Positions 7,264 through 15,371 of a DNA stretch of 47,823 nucleotides are shown here, piece after piece (position 1 is the stretch's first letter; the number at the start of each line of letters is the position of its first letter). The translations under genes and the position numbers were made by a program. Source of the DNA: Candidatus Gastranaerophilales bacterium (GTDB taxonomy: Bacteria; Cyanobacteriota; Vampirovibrionia; Gastranaerophilales; UBA9579); the NCBI GenBank assembly GCA_028689995.1, contig JAQVCB010000011.1:1-47823 (forward strand). Direction: 5' to 3'. Under the pieces are notes generated by a model, which worked only from the letters and a program-made list of their open reading frames with translations, was not told the origin of the DNA and ran no database searches.

Positions 7264-8985
7264 ATGCTGCAAATGAATGAGGTGGATAAAAAAGTTTATA
7301 CAGGTGCTCAGATATTTTTAAAAAGCCTTGAAAAAGAAGGAGTTGAACATATTTTTGGAATTCCGGGCGGAATAATTCTTCCAATCTATGATGCTTTTCA
7401 TCAAAGTACCGTAAAACATATTCTTACAAAACATGAACAGGCAGCAGTTCATGCGGCAGAAGGCTATGCAAAATCAACAGGCAAAGTTGGAGTTGCTCTT
7501 GCAACTTCCGGCCCGGGCGCAACCAATACGGTTACAGGTTTAACAGATGCTTACTATGATTCAGTTCCTATAGTTGTATTTACAGGTAACGTTGCAACTT
7601 CAATACTAGGAAATGATGCCTTTCAGGAATCCGACATTGTAAGTATCACAAGAGCCTGTACTAAACATAATTATCTTGTAAGAGATGTAAAAGATCTTGC
7701 TGCAACTGTTAAAGAAGCATTCTATGTTGCTGCTTCCGGTAGACCAGGACCGGTACTGGTTGACCTTCCGAAAGATGTTATTATGGCTTCCTGTGAATTT
7801 AATTATCCTGAATCAATAAATCTCAGAGGATACAAGCCATATCCTGAAGTTAACGAACAATTAGTTCAAAGATGTATTGAGGAGCTTGTAGTCGCTAAAA
7901 AACCTGTTATATTATGTGGAGGCGGTGTTGTTTCCTCTAATTCACATCAGGAGCTGACTTTGTTTAGTAAAAAATTTGATATTCCTGTTGCTTCAACACT
8001 TATGGGACTTGGTGGATTTCCTGCGGCGCACAAAAACTTTCTGGGGTTTTCAGGAATGCATGGAAATTATTGGGCAAATTTAGCCATTTCAAATTCAGAC
8101 CTGCTTGTTATAGTCGGTTCGAGATTGAGTGACAGGCAGACAGGTGTGGTAAAAGAATATTGTCCTGAAGCTAAAATCATTCATATTGATATAGACCCAA
8201 CTTCATTAAATAAAAATGTGGATGTAGATTTTGATATTCAGGGTGATATAAAACAGGTTTTATCTATGTTTCTGAAAAATTCTGAATCAGTTAATCTTTC
8301 AGACAGCAAAAAGGAGGAAAGGGAACTTTGGTGGAGGCAAATAGCAGAAACAAAGTGTGAGTCTGTTAATATCAAAAATAATAATACGGCAGATGCAATG
8401 ACTCCCGGTGAAGTTATAGGAAAAGTTTATGAACTTGCGAAAAGTGATGCAATTTTTACAACTGAAGTTGGTCAGCATCAGATGTGGGCAGCGCAGCTTT
8501 TTAATAGTGATAATCCGAGAAGTTTTCTGACTTCAGGTGGTCTTGGAACAATGGGGTTTGGTTTTCCAGCAGCTTTAGGTGCGCAGATGGCAAATCCGGG
8601 TAGGCAGGTTATTGTTTTTGCAGGAGACGGAAGTATTCAGATGAATATTCAGGAACTTGTAACAGCAGTTACTTACGATTTACCGGTTAAAATTGTTATT
8701 GTAAACAATGGATATCTAGGAATGGTAAGGCAATGGCAGGGATTTATGTTTAACAGATATTCCCAGTCCAAAATATTTTCACCTGATTATATAACTCTTG
8801 CTAAAGCTTATGGAGCAAATGGTTTTGTTATTGATAAAAGTGAAGATTTAGAAAACACATTAAAAGATGCTTTGGCATGTCCAGGTGTTGCAATTATTGA
8901 TTGCAGAGTGAATGAAGAAGAAGATGTATATCCTTGGGTGCCAGTTGGTAAGGCAAACAGAGATATGTTAACGGAGGCAAAATAA
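7264..8985 (+). CDS. ilvB: Acetolactate synthase, large (catalytic) subunit
   Basis: A 573-residue ThDP enzyme that condenses pyruvate with pyruvate or 2-ketobutyrate, the committed step of Val/Leu and Ile synthesis. The N-terminal PYR domain shows GIPGGIILPIYDAF and the catalytic Glu in KHEQAAVHAAEGYAKSTG. The middle domain has LVDLPKDV and the VGSRLSDRQTG segment. The C-terminal PP domain has the ThDP motif beginning GDGSIQMNIQELVTA and ending VNNGYLGMVRQWQ. RBS GGAGG lies six bases before the ATG. The small subunit gene follows with a one-base overlap, so the two subunits are translationally coupled. Confidence 0.96.
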   Translation: MLQMNEVDKKVYTGAQIFLKSLEKEGVEHIFGIPGGIILPIYDAFHQSTVKHILTKHEQAAVHAAEGYAKSTGKVGVALATSGPGATNTVTGLTDAYYDSVPIVVFTGNVATSILGNDAFQESDIVSITRACTKHNYLVRDVKDLAATVKEAFYVAASGRPGPVLVDLPKDVIMASCEFNYPESINLRGYKPYPEVNEQLVQRCIEELVVAKKPVILCGGGVVSSNSHQELTLFSKKFDIPVASTLMGLGGFPAAHKNFLGFSGMHGNYWANLAISNSDLLVIVGSRLSDRQTGVVKEYCPEAKIIHIDIDPTSLNKNVDVDFDIQGDIKQVLSMFLKNSESVNLSDSKKEERELWWRQIAETKCESVNIKNNNTADAMTPGEVIGKVYELAKSDAIFTTEVGQHQMWAAQLFNSDNPRSFLTSGGLGTMGFGFPAALGAQMANPGRQVIVFAGDGSIQMNIQELVTAVTYDLPVKIVIVNNGYLGMVRQWQGFMFNRYSQSKIFSPDYITLAKAYGANGFVIDKSEDLENTLKDALACPGVAIIDCRVNEEEDVYPWVPVGKANRDMLTEAK

Positions 8986-9275
8986 TGAACGGAAAAACTT
9001 ACAAAAATACGCTGTATTTGCTCGTAGAAAATAAATTCGGAGCATTAGAAAGAGTAATCAGCACGTTTACTCTTAGGGGTTATAAAATTGAGAATCTTAT
9101 TTGTTCTCAAAATAAGGATACTGATCTTTATGATATTAAAATTGCCATAAATTGCACTGATCAGGATTTGGAAAAAATTGTCAAAATACTCCATAATCAA
9201 ATACATGTACTTGAAATTAAGTTAATGCTGAATGAAAATGATCAGGATTATTCAAAAATTGCATTGGCAAGTTAA
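8985..9275 (+). CDS. ilvN: Acetolactate synthase, small regulatory subunit (short form)
   Basis: A 96-residue ACT-domain protein. Residues 5-80 show the ACT pattern (TLYLLVENKFGALERVIST, RGYKIENLI, then YDIKIAIN). The subunit activates IlvB and carries feedback inhibition, usually by valine. It has only one ACT domain, like E. coli IlvN (96 residues) and unlike the ~160-170-residue IlvH type with an extra C-terminal domain that is usual in Cyanobacteria. Start ATG overlaps the ilvB stop (TAATG) and has GGAGG upstream at 8973-8977. Confidence 0.92.
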   Translation: MNGKTYKNTLYLLVENKFGALERVISTFTLRGYKIENLICSQNKDTDLYDIKIAINCTDQDLEKIVKILHNQIHVLEIKLMLNENDQDYSKIALAS

Positions 9276-9373
9276 AAATCATTTGTTTATTTTTTGAATA
9301 AATCTGTAGAATTTATGTTAGTTTATAAATAGTAAAAATATAAGTAAAAAATAAAAATTAGGAGGATTGTCAA

Positions 9374-10429
9374 ATGTCTGAAGTTCAAATGTATTACGAT
9401 AAAGATATTAATGTTGCACCAATTATGAATAAAAATGTTGCTGTTCTTGGGTTTGGAAGTCAGGGGCATGCACATGCGCAGAATCTTAAAGAATCAGGCG
9501 TTAAAGTTAAAGTAGGACTAAGAGAAGGTTCAAAATCAAAAGTTCTTGTTGAAGATGCAGGACTTGAATGTGTTTCATTTGAAGAAGCAGTTAAATGGGC
9601 GGATGTTGTAATGGTTCTTTTACCGGATACAGTTCATCGTGCTGTTTATGAAAAATATATCGCTGCAAATTTAAAAGATGGAATGTATTTAGGATTTGGA
9701 CATGGTTTTAGCATTCATTACAACGAAGTTGTTCCTCCTGCAGGGGTAAATACATTTTTAGTAGCTCCAAAGAGTCCCGGTCATCTTGTTAGAGCTGAAT
9801 ATAAAAGAGGAAGAGGAGTTCCTGCACTCGTTGGCGTTGGTCAAAACCCATCAGGAGATACTTTCGAAGTTGGACTTGCTTATGCTTCCTGTATAGGTTC
9901 AGGTACAGCCGGCATTCTTGAAACAACTTTCAAGGATGAAACAGAAACAGATCTTTTTGGAGAACAGGCTGTCCTTTGTGGAGGCACCACTGCTTTAATT
10001 AAAGCAGGATTTGAAACTCTTGTTGAAGCAGGTTATCCACCTGAAATGGCATATTTTGAATGTCTGCATGAATTAAAATTAATAGTTGATTTAATTTATC
10101 AGGGCGGAATTCAGGACATGCGTTATTCTATCAGTGATACGGCCAGATATGGCGATGTTACAACAGGACCAAAAATTGTAACTTCTGATACCAAAGATAC
10201 AATGAGGCAGGTACTTGCTGATATTCAATCAGGTAAATTTGCAAAAGAATGGATTGAAGAAAACAGAAATGGTCAGCCAAATCTTAAAAGAATGGTTCAG
10301 GAAGATAAAGAGCATCTTATTGAAAAAACCGGTCGCAGACTACGCGGTATGATGAGCTGGATAAATGATGATAATCTTATAAGCTCTAAAGAACGTGAGG
10401 TTGAAAAAAATGACGCATGCCGGACATAG
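9374..10429 (+). CDS. ilvC: Ketol-acid reductoisomerase (NADP+)
   Basis: IlvC isomerises and reduces acetolactate and acetohydroxybutyrate. The 351 residues fit the short class I enzyme, slightly long at the C-terminus (residues after about 335 are not conserved in the family as I know it). Seen: Rossmann motif GFGSQGHAHAQNLKESG; APKSPGHLVR; the metal-binding segment with ETETDLFGEQAVLCGG; and the helical C-terminal knot region with ECLHELKLIVDLIY. Start ATG has AGGAGGA seven bases upstream. It is 98 bases after ilvN; that gap is AT-rich with no obvious terminator. The 3' end overlaps ilvA by 20 bases. Confidence 0.95.
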   Translation: MSEVQMYYDKDINVAPIMNKNVAVLGFGSQGHAHAQNLKESGVKVKVGLREGSKSKVLVEDAGLECVSFEEAVKWADVVMVLLPDTVHRAVYEKYIAANLKDGMYLGFGHGFSIHYNEVVPPAGVNTFLVAPKSPGHLVRAEYKRGRGVPALVGVGQNPSGDTFEVGLAYASCIGSGTAGILETTFKDETETDLFGEQAVLCGGTTALIKAGFETLVEAGYPPEMAYFECLHELKLIVDLIYQGGIQDMRYSISDTARYGDVTTGPKIVTSDTKDTMRQVLADIQSGKFAKEWIEENRNGQPNLKRMVQEDKEHLIEKTGRRLRGMMSWINDDNLISSKEREVEKNDACRT

Positions 10430-11582
10430 AAATAATTCTTTAAACCAAAATTCTAATAAATGGCAATATATGGTAAAAAAGTCGATAAATCCCAGATTTA
10501 CTGACTGTGGTAAATTGAAATTTTCACAAAATACATTGTCGCTTGAAATTTATAGAAAAGTCAGTACACTTTTTGATTCAATACAAAGTGCCAGAACTGT
10601 TATGCTCAGATATAAATCTGATCTTTCGACAGTTGTGGGGCATGAGAATTATTGTATTACACCATTGACAGCTTCAAATAAGCTGCCAATGGTATTTTAC
10701 AAACGGGAAGATCTCACCTGTATAAAAGCTTATAAAATACGTGGTGCTATTTATCAGATGAGCAAAATTATAGAAGAAAATCATTCAACTAAATTGAATT
10801 TTGTTGCCGCATCGACCGGCAATCATGCTCTAGGAGTGCTCAAATCTGCTGAAATTTTACGAGTACCCGGAGTTACAATCTTTATTTCGGAAAGCGTTAC
10901 AGATTTTAAAAAGCAAAAGCTTGAAAACAGGGTTAATGATCTTAAGAAAAAGGGAATAAATGCTAATCTTGTTATAAAAGGTGAAAACTTCGATCAGACA
11001 AATAAATACGCTAAAGGTATTGTAGAAACAAATGAAGATACATATTATATAGATCCATATAATACGCATAATGCAGTAGCAGGACAGGGAACAATAGGAT
11101 TTGAAATTTTGACACAGCTTGAAAATCAGTTCTTTGATCCGGAGCTGCTTGAATATGATTATGAAAAACTTAAAAAGCTGAAAAAAATAACTGTTATTGT
11201 TCCGATAGGTGGTGGAGGCCTAATCTCAGGTATTGCTACAGCTATTTTAATGGGTATTCAAAGTTTTCCAAAATTCAAAAAACTGGATGTTTCTGTTGTC
11301 GGAGTAAAACTTGATGATTTGAATTCTGTATACGGTGATGCTATCAAGGTAAAAATTCCCGGAGAACATAATCAGGATTTGTTAAAATATCTGGTCAGCA
11401 GGCAAGTTGCAATAAACGATGTTGATATGAAAAAAGGAATGGATTTTATTTCAGATGATCTGGGTGTTCTTGTTGAAGGTGCCAGTTCAGGAACTTTAAA
11501 GCCTGTTCTTGAAGGTATAGTTCAGCCATCAGAAGAAAATGCCGTTATATGTGTTCTAAGCGGCGGAAATGTCCATTTTTAA
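10410..11582 (+). CDS. ilvA: Threonine ammonia-lyase, short form without regulatory domain
   Basis: A PLP fold-type II enzyme, 390 residues. Seen: the PLP lysine K109 in KAYKIRGAIYQM, the substrate loop STGNHALGV, the phosphate-binding GGGG at 267-270 (PIGGGGLISGIA), and the C-terminal VLSGGN motif near the end of the protein. It would deaminate threonine to 2-ketobutyrate, the Ile branch entry, which fits its place at the end of the ilv operon. It ends right after the catalytic domain, so the ACT-like C-terminal domain that senses isoleucine in biosynthetic IlvA is missing; instead there are about 85 unusual residues before the catalytic core. ATG at 10410 is preceded by TGAGG; a later in-frame ATG at 10470 is possible. 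A related serine/threonine lyase cannot be excluded. Confidence 0.85.
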   Translation: MTHAGHRNNSLNQNSNKWQYMVKKSINPRFTDCGKLKFSQNTLSLEIYRKVSTLFDSIQSARTVMLRYKSDLSTVVGHENYCITPLTASNKLPMVFYKREDLTCIKAYKIRGAIYQMSKIIEENHSTKLNFVAASTGNHALGVLKSAEILRVPGVTIFISESVTDFKKQKLENRVNDLKKKGINANLVIKGENFDQTNKYAKGIVETNEDTYYIDPYNTHNAVAGQGTIGFEILTQLENQFFDPELLEYDYEKLKKLKKITVIVPIGGGGLISGIATAILMGIQSFPKFKKLDVSVVGVKLDDLNSVYGDAIKVKIPGEHNQDLLKYLVSRQVAINDVDMKKGMDFISDDLGVLVEGASSGTLKPVLEGIVQPSEENAVICVLSGGNVHF

Positions 11583-11599
11583 TCAGTTACGAGATATTT

Positions 11600-12187
11600 T
11601 TATTGATATAAATACTTGCTTGAATTAGGCAGATGTAGTGCATCAGGCTTTATATTATTAGCATTAATAAGTATGACAAATATATCTTTATCTTCTTTAT
11701 TTGGGCCTTTAAATCCGTTTATATCAACTGTAACCGTTCCGCAATGTTCAGGATATATATATGTAGAGTCACACATAGCTGCATTCAAGTCAAAAGTAAC
11801 TAACATACCATTGTTTAGTATAAAGCCAGCATCATCTCCATTTATTGTATACCATGACTGTAATAATGTTGAATCAGTATGCCAGCAATTGCCTGCAATT
11901 GTTGATGGAGTACAGGTTTTTATACTGTTTAAATACTGCAAATACTTGTCTCTAAGACAAATCTGATCGCCAGTAGTGGTACATAAACCTTTCATGGTTC
12001 CGGCATTATCGTTCATTATGCTCTTTGTTGCCAGACTTATATCAGAATAAGCTTTTTTCCACGCAGTTTTTAATTCTGCATCTTGAGTGTTGCTTATTAA
12101 TGCAGGAATAACTATAGAACTAATTACACCCACAATCAGAAGTGTTATCAGTACTTCTGCCAGAGTAAATCCTTTTTTATTCATCAT
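11600..12187 (-). CDS. Type IV pilin-like / pseudopilin protein
   Basis: A 195-residue protein from ATG 12187. It has a class III leader: MMNKKG, cleavage after Gly, then F1, Glu at +5 and a hydrophobic helix (FTLAEVLITLLIVGVISSIVIPALI region). The C-terminal part is polar, has several cysteines and ends with a tail including VDINGFKGPNKEDKDIF, which I associate with abundant pilin-like proteins of Vampirovibrionia. It would be processed by prepilin peptidase PilD and assembled or displayed at the cell surface. A TTG at 12223 would add 12 residues, but it lies at the predicted transcription start, so ATG 12187 is preferred. Convergent with ilvA (17-base gap). Confidence 0.88.
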   Translation of the reverse strand: MMNKKGFTLAEVLITLLIVGVISSIVIPALISNTQDAELKTAWKKAYSDISLATKSIMNDNAGTMKGLCTTTGDQICLRDKYLQYLNSIKTCTPSTIAGNCWHTDSTLLQSWYTINGDDAGFILNNGMLVTFDLNAAMCDSTYIYPEHCGTVTVDINGFKGPNKEDKDIFVILINANNIKPDALHLPNSSKYLYQ

Positions 12188-12219
12188 ATGTACTTTGCCT
12201 ATAATTCGTATAATAGTTT

Positions 12220-12260
12220 TCAATCAAGTTAATTATACTTGATTGAAATATTTATAGCAA
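12220..12260 (-). promoter_or_regulatory. Promoter of pilin-like gene with overlapping palindrome
   Basis: Read on the minus strand: TTGCTA (12260-12255), 17 bases, then a perfect TATAAT (12237-12232). A palindrome with ten-base perfect arms (12220-12229 TCAATCAAGT and 12237-12246 ACTTGATTGA, seven-base centre) covers the -10 box and the expected start point. This is a repressor-like operator position. As a hairpin it lacks a U-run, so it is less likely to be the terminator of the upstream gene. Confidence 0.6.
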
Positions 12261-12280
12261 AGATACTGAATTATAGGTTA

Positions 12281-13477
12281 TTAATTATAATGAATTTTTC
12301 CGTAGCCGCCAAGTGTATAGTATGGTATCAGGTCATTTTCAAGGGAAAGTGTAACCAAATTGGATTCGATACTGTTCTTTTTGTCAAATATTATTGAATT
12401 TATCTTTTCCAGATTTGTTTCGTCCAGATTTAAAACGGCTAATATTTTGTTAATTTTGTCACTTGAACAGAGTAACAGATTTGAATTTTTAATTGCATTG
12501 AAGTTAACGTTAATTAATGCAGGTAACTGATATTCTTTACCATTTTCTTTTGTTGAAACTGTTTTATTAAGAATATTTTGTTTTTTGTAATTTTTATCCG
12601 CTAAAGTAAGTTTATTAATATATTTCAAGTCAAAGGTAAATTTATCTTCGGCTAGAGTTTTCATATTATCAAATAAAATATCAATAAAATTTCTTTTGTA
12701 TAAAATATTTTTGGAATAATGGTTGAAATCAATAAATAACTTGAAGACAGTATTATTTTTGAGACATTCCTGATAAGTTGTATTTGTTAGTTTATACTTT
12801 AAATTTTTACTGTCGATTGGGCTGCCAACTTTATATAAAGTAAGATCTTTTGTATTTAAGCGGGATTCTGTGTAAATATTTGTACTTTCAATAATCTGTA
12901 AGTTTTCAAGCAGTTCGGTGTCTATATTAACGAGAAAATTTTCAAGCAGATGTTCGAAGATATGATTTTTATAAAAATTCTTTCTGTTATTGTAGTTGTT
13001 GCTATTATCAATATTGTCTAGTTCCTGTTTAATAATATCAAGTTGTTTGTTCGCATAATTATTAAATTCTTCATATTTTTTCTTGAAATAATTATAAATA
13101 AAAACTTTTTTAAAAAGATTTTTTAAATATTCACCTGAAATAAAAGGATTACCATTACAATCTTTTTGAAAATATAAATAATTTTCAATTTTTTTAAAAT
13201 TTACTATTTCAATATTATATTGGCTAATACTTTCAAGAAAACCTGTATTTAAAAGTCTGCAATTATAGAGCCATTTGCAGGTATTGTTATAACCGTTATC
13301 ACGAATATACAGGTTAAATTCTTGATAAAGATTTATTTTGGTTAATATCTCATAAAAAATCTTTTCTTTGATAATATAAACCTTATTTTCAAAAAGAATG
13401 GGTGGTATTAGATAGGTTTTTTTGTCGGAAATATGTGCAGGCGAAGACAAATAACAAAAAGTGTCAACTGTAATCAA
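12281..13477 (-). CDS. Orphan RAMP-like protein resembling CRISPR type III-A Csm5
   Basis: About 398 residues from TTG 13477 (GAGG nine bases upstream); a longer frame starts at TTG 13525, and no early in-frame ATG was seen. By eye the order of segments follows Csm5: an N-terminal strand and loop TFCYLSSPAHIS (family: LxPxHIGSG), then ENKVYIIKEKIFYEIL (family: KVYxIDxxKLxxxL), then NGNPFISGEYLKNLFKKVF (family: PyIPGSSIKGAIRTA), a DLTLYKVG strand, YQECLKNNTVFKLFID (family: ECIxxGTxFxxxIxI), and a glycine loop TLGGYGK near the C-terminus. Key glycines of the family motifs are replaced. No other cas gene or CRISPR array lies in the window. The gene is visibly more AT-rich than its neighbours and low-complexity Asn/Lys/Ile-rich, suggesting transfer or relaxed selection. 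Function unknown if it is not Csm5. Confidence 0.45.
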   Translation of the reverse strand: MITVDTFCYLSSPAHISDKKTYLIPPILFENKVYIIKEKIFYEILTKINLYQEFNLYIRDNGYNNTCKWLYNCRLLNTGFLESISQYNIEIVNFKKIENYLYFQKDCNGNPFISGEYLKNLFKKVFIYNYFKKKYEEFNNYANKQLDIIKQELDNIDNSNNYNNRKNFYKNHIFEHLLENFLVNIDTELLENLQIIESTNIYTESRLNTKDLTLYKVGSPIDSKNLKYKLTNTTYQECLKNNTVFKLFIDFNHYSKNILYKRNFIDILFDNMKTLAEDKFTFDLKYINKLTLADKNYKKQNILNKTVSTKENGKEYQLPALINVNFNAIKNSNLLLCSSDKINKILAVLNLDETNLEKINSIIFDKKNSIESNLVTLSLENDLIPYYTLGGYGKIHYN

Positions 13478-13759
13478 TCTTTCTATCCTCAATAATAATT
13501 TTAAACAAAAGTCTTCCAAGCTCAATTAAAACTCGAAAGACATATTATCTGGTAGGTTAAGTTTATTTAGTTTTTGAGAAGAATATCTTAGCTGATTTTT
13601 TATTAATTATTACTATGTAATCATAATAATTGAATATATGATGTTTTAACTTAACATATTTTCGGTTTTACTATTTATTTATATAAATGTTATAAAGTTT
13701 AATAATGTCAATTAATTAACAAATTTTATTTGCTTTATATGATGCGAGAAAATTGATTT

Positions 13760-13817
13760 GCGTTAGCGGGAGCTATAAAGCTGAAGCGGAGCTTTGCTTC
13801 GCTGGATTCTTTAGCTC
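13760..13817. repeat. GC-rich palindromic intergenic repeat, copy A
   Basis: A G+C island in the 447-base gap between the Csm5-like gene and aroF. It contains a hairpin GCGGAGC/GCTTCGC (three-base loop, one G-U pair) nested inside outer arms GAGCTATAAAG/CTTTAGCTC. The reverse complement of 22801-22864 follows a similar order (GCGGGAG, TAAAGC, GAA.CGG, CTTGCTT.GC, TGGA, GCTTTA), so this is probably one member of a dispersed family. The rest of the gap (13478-13759 and 13818-13924) is AT-rich with no gene that I can support. Confidence 0.5.
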
Positions 13818-13924
13818 ATTAATGATAATTTTTTCTGTTACCTCTTAATGTATGTATTGTGAATCTGTTGTAGTATATTATTAAATAGTGATTAAATTTT
13901 CAGATCAAATGCGGAGTTAAAATT

Positions 13925-14935
13925 ATGCTAATTGTAATGAAGCCCAATGCTTCAGAAGAACAAGTTAATCAGATAGTAATTTTTATTAAAGATAAGGGAT
14001 TTGATGCTCATATTTCTCAGGGAGAGATTAATACAATTATTGGGGCTGTCGGTGGTAAAACCATAGACACAAGAAATATAGAACTTTTTGAAGGAGTTCA
14101 GGAAGTTATAAAAATTACATCCAGCTATAAACTCGCAAGCAGGATGTTTCAACCTGAAGATACTGTTATTAAAGTCAAAGATGTTGAGATCGGCGGTGAA
14201 GAATTTTCTTTAATGGCAGGTCCCTGTACAGTGGAATCACTTGAACAAATTGAAATTACTGCGAATAAATTAAAAAATATGGGTGTTAGAATACTAAGAG
14301 GCGGAGCTTTTAAACCTAGAACTTCTCCCTATGCTTTTCAGGGACTTGGAGAAGAAGGTTTAATGATCATGAGACAGGTGGCAGATAAATATAATATGTT
14401 AGTTGTCTCTGAAGTAATGGAAATATCTCAAATCCCTTTATTAGTTAAATATGCTGATATACTTCAGGTTGGGGCTAGGAATATGCAAAATTTCAACCTG
14501 GTTAGAGAATTAGGATATATTAATAAACCTGTAATGCTTAAAAGAGGATTGTCTGCTACTATTCAAGAATGGCTTATGTCAGCAGAATATATTATGGCCG
14601 GAGGAAATAGGGATGTAATTCTCTGTGAAAGAGGTATTAGGACATTTGAGAATGCTACTCGAAATACTCTTGATATTTCTGCGATTCCGGTAATTAAGAA
14701 AATCAGTCATTTGCCCATAATAGCTGATCCTAGTCATGGGACAGGCTTAAGAGATAAAGTTGCGCCAATGTCAAGGGCTGCAATCGCTGCAGGAGCTGAT
14801 GGTATTATGGTTGAAGTTCATCATTCCCCTGAAACTGCGTTATGTGATGGAGCACAATCGTTATATCCTGAACAGTTTGAGAAACTGATAAAAGATTTAA
14901 AAATCATTGCTCCTGTTGTGGGCAAGAAGCTGTAA
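13925..14935 (+). CDS. aroF: 3-deoxy-7-phosphoheptulonate synthase (DAHP synthase, AroA-I-beta type)
   Basis: A 336-residue enzyme for the first step of the shikimate pathway: PEP plus erythrose 4-phosphate. Residues 1-70 form the ferredoxin-like regulatory domain found in the Thermotoga/Firmicutes type; residues about 85-335 form the TIM barrel. Seen: [63 protein letters not shown], and [11 protein letters not shown] near the C-terminus, which together hold metal and substrate ligands. The start has CGGAG eight bases upstream. It appears monocistronic: a large inverted-repeat element follows 15 bases after the stop. Family members of this type are feedback-inhibited by Tyr or by prephenate/chorismate; which applies here is not visible. 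Confidence 0.94.
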   Translation: MLIVMKPNASEEQVNQIVIFIKDKGFDAHISQGEINTIIGAVGGKTIDTRNIELFEGVQEVIKITSSYKLASRMFQPEDTVIKVKDVEIGGEEFSLMAGPCTVESLEQIEITANKLKNMGVRILRGGAFKPRTSPYAFQGLGEEGLMIMRQVADKYNMLVVSEVMEISQIPLLVKYADILQVGARNMQNFNLVRELGYINKPVMLKRGLSATIQEWLMSAEYIMAGGNRDVILCERGIRTFENATRNTLDISAIPVIKKISHLPIIADPSHGTGLRDKVAPMSRAAIAAGADGIMVEVHHSPETALCDGAQSLYPEQFEKLIKDLKIIAPVVGKKL

Positions 14936-14950
14936 TAAAAATAATCAAAA

Positions 14951-15165
14951 GCTCATGTACTGACTCTTTAAACTGTTTTATTGCGGAGATTTTGCTTAAA
15001 CTTATGTTTCTATGCCAACCCGCCAACTCCTCTTCACTTCAATTTTTCAATAAGTTTCTCTTTTATATCTTCTTTTTATTTATTAAAACTATATCAATTT
15101 TAATCAGAACGTAAGTTTAAGCAAAATTGTAGCTTTAAAATAGTTTATTAGAGTCAGTAATGAGC
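14951..15165. mobile_element. 215-bp element with ~59-bp imperfect terminal inverted repeats (MITE-like)
   Basis: The left arm 14951-15010 and the reverse complement of 15107-15165 match over nearly their whole length: both begin GCTCAT, share TACTGACTCT, TAAACT and ATTTTGCTTAAACTTA, and differ at scattered bases and small indels. The 96-base centre has no convincing reading frame. There is no transposase and no clear target-site duplication. The size and structure fit a non-autonomous miniature element, but a large regulatory RNA hairpin at the end of aroF is an alternative. The remaining gap (15166-15341) is AT-rich, with a small CCCC/GGGG hairpin at 15189-15203 and nothing else I can name. 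Confidence 0.6.
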
Positions 15166-15341
15166 GATAAATATAGCAAATTTTTTGTTCCCCCTTGTGG
15201 GGTGAGCGATTGCAGAGATAAAAGTCTTTTATATCAAACATTATTCAAGAGCGAATTAAAAAAATTTGCGGTTCAATCTTGAATTTTTTAATTTATATTT
15301 CTTATATGCCTTATTTTGCAATGGTTTTACAGATTTGCTGC

Positions 15342-15366
15342 AAAATACCTGTTAGTCAGGTATTTT
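15342..15366 (-). terminator. Terminator-like hairpin after the ileS-TPR unit
   Basis: AAAATACCTG (15342-15351) pairs perfectly with CAGGTATTTT (15357-15366), loop of five. It lies six bases beyond the stop codon of the minus-strand TPR gene. The minus-strand U-run is the end of the stem (TTTT), so it is somewhat weak. Confidence 0.6.
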
Positions 15367-15371
15367 TCTTT

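Noticed and set aside
12281-13924. CRISPR array near the Csm5-like gene
   Set aside because: No regularly spaced direct repeats on either side; only a single palindromic island at 13760-13817.
15189-15203. CCCCC/GGGG hairpin as a terminator
   Set aside because: No T-run follows on either strand and no gene ends near it.
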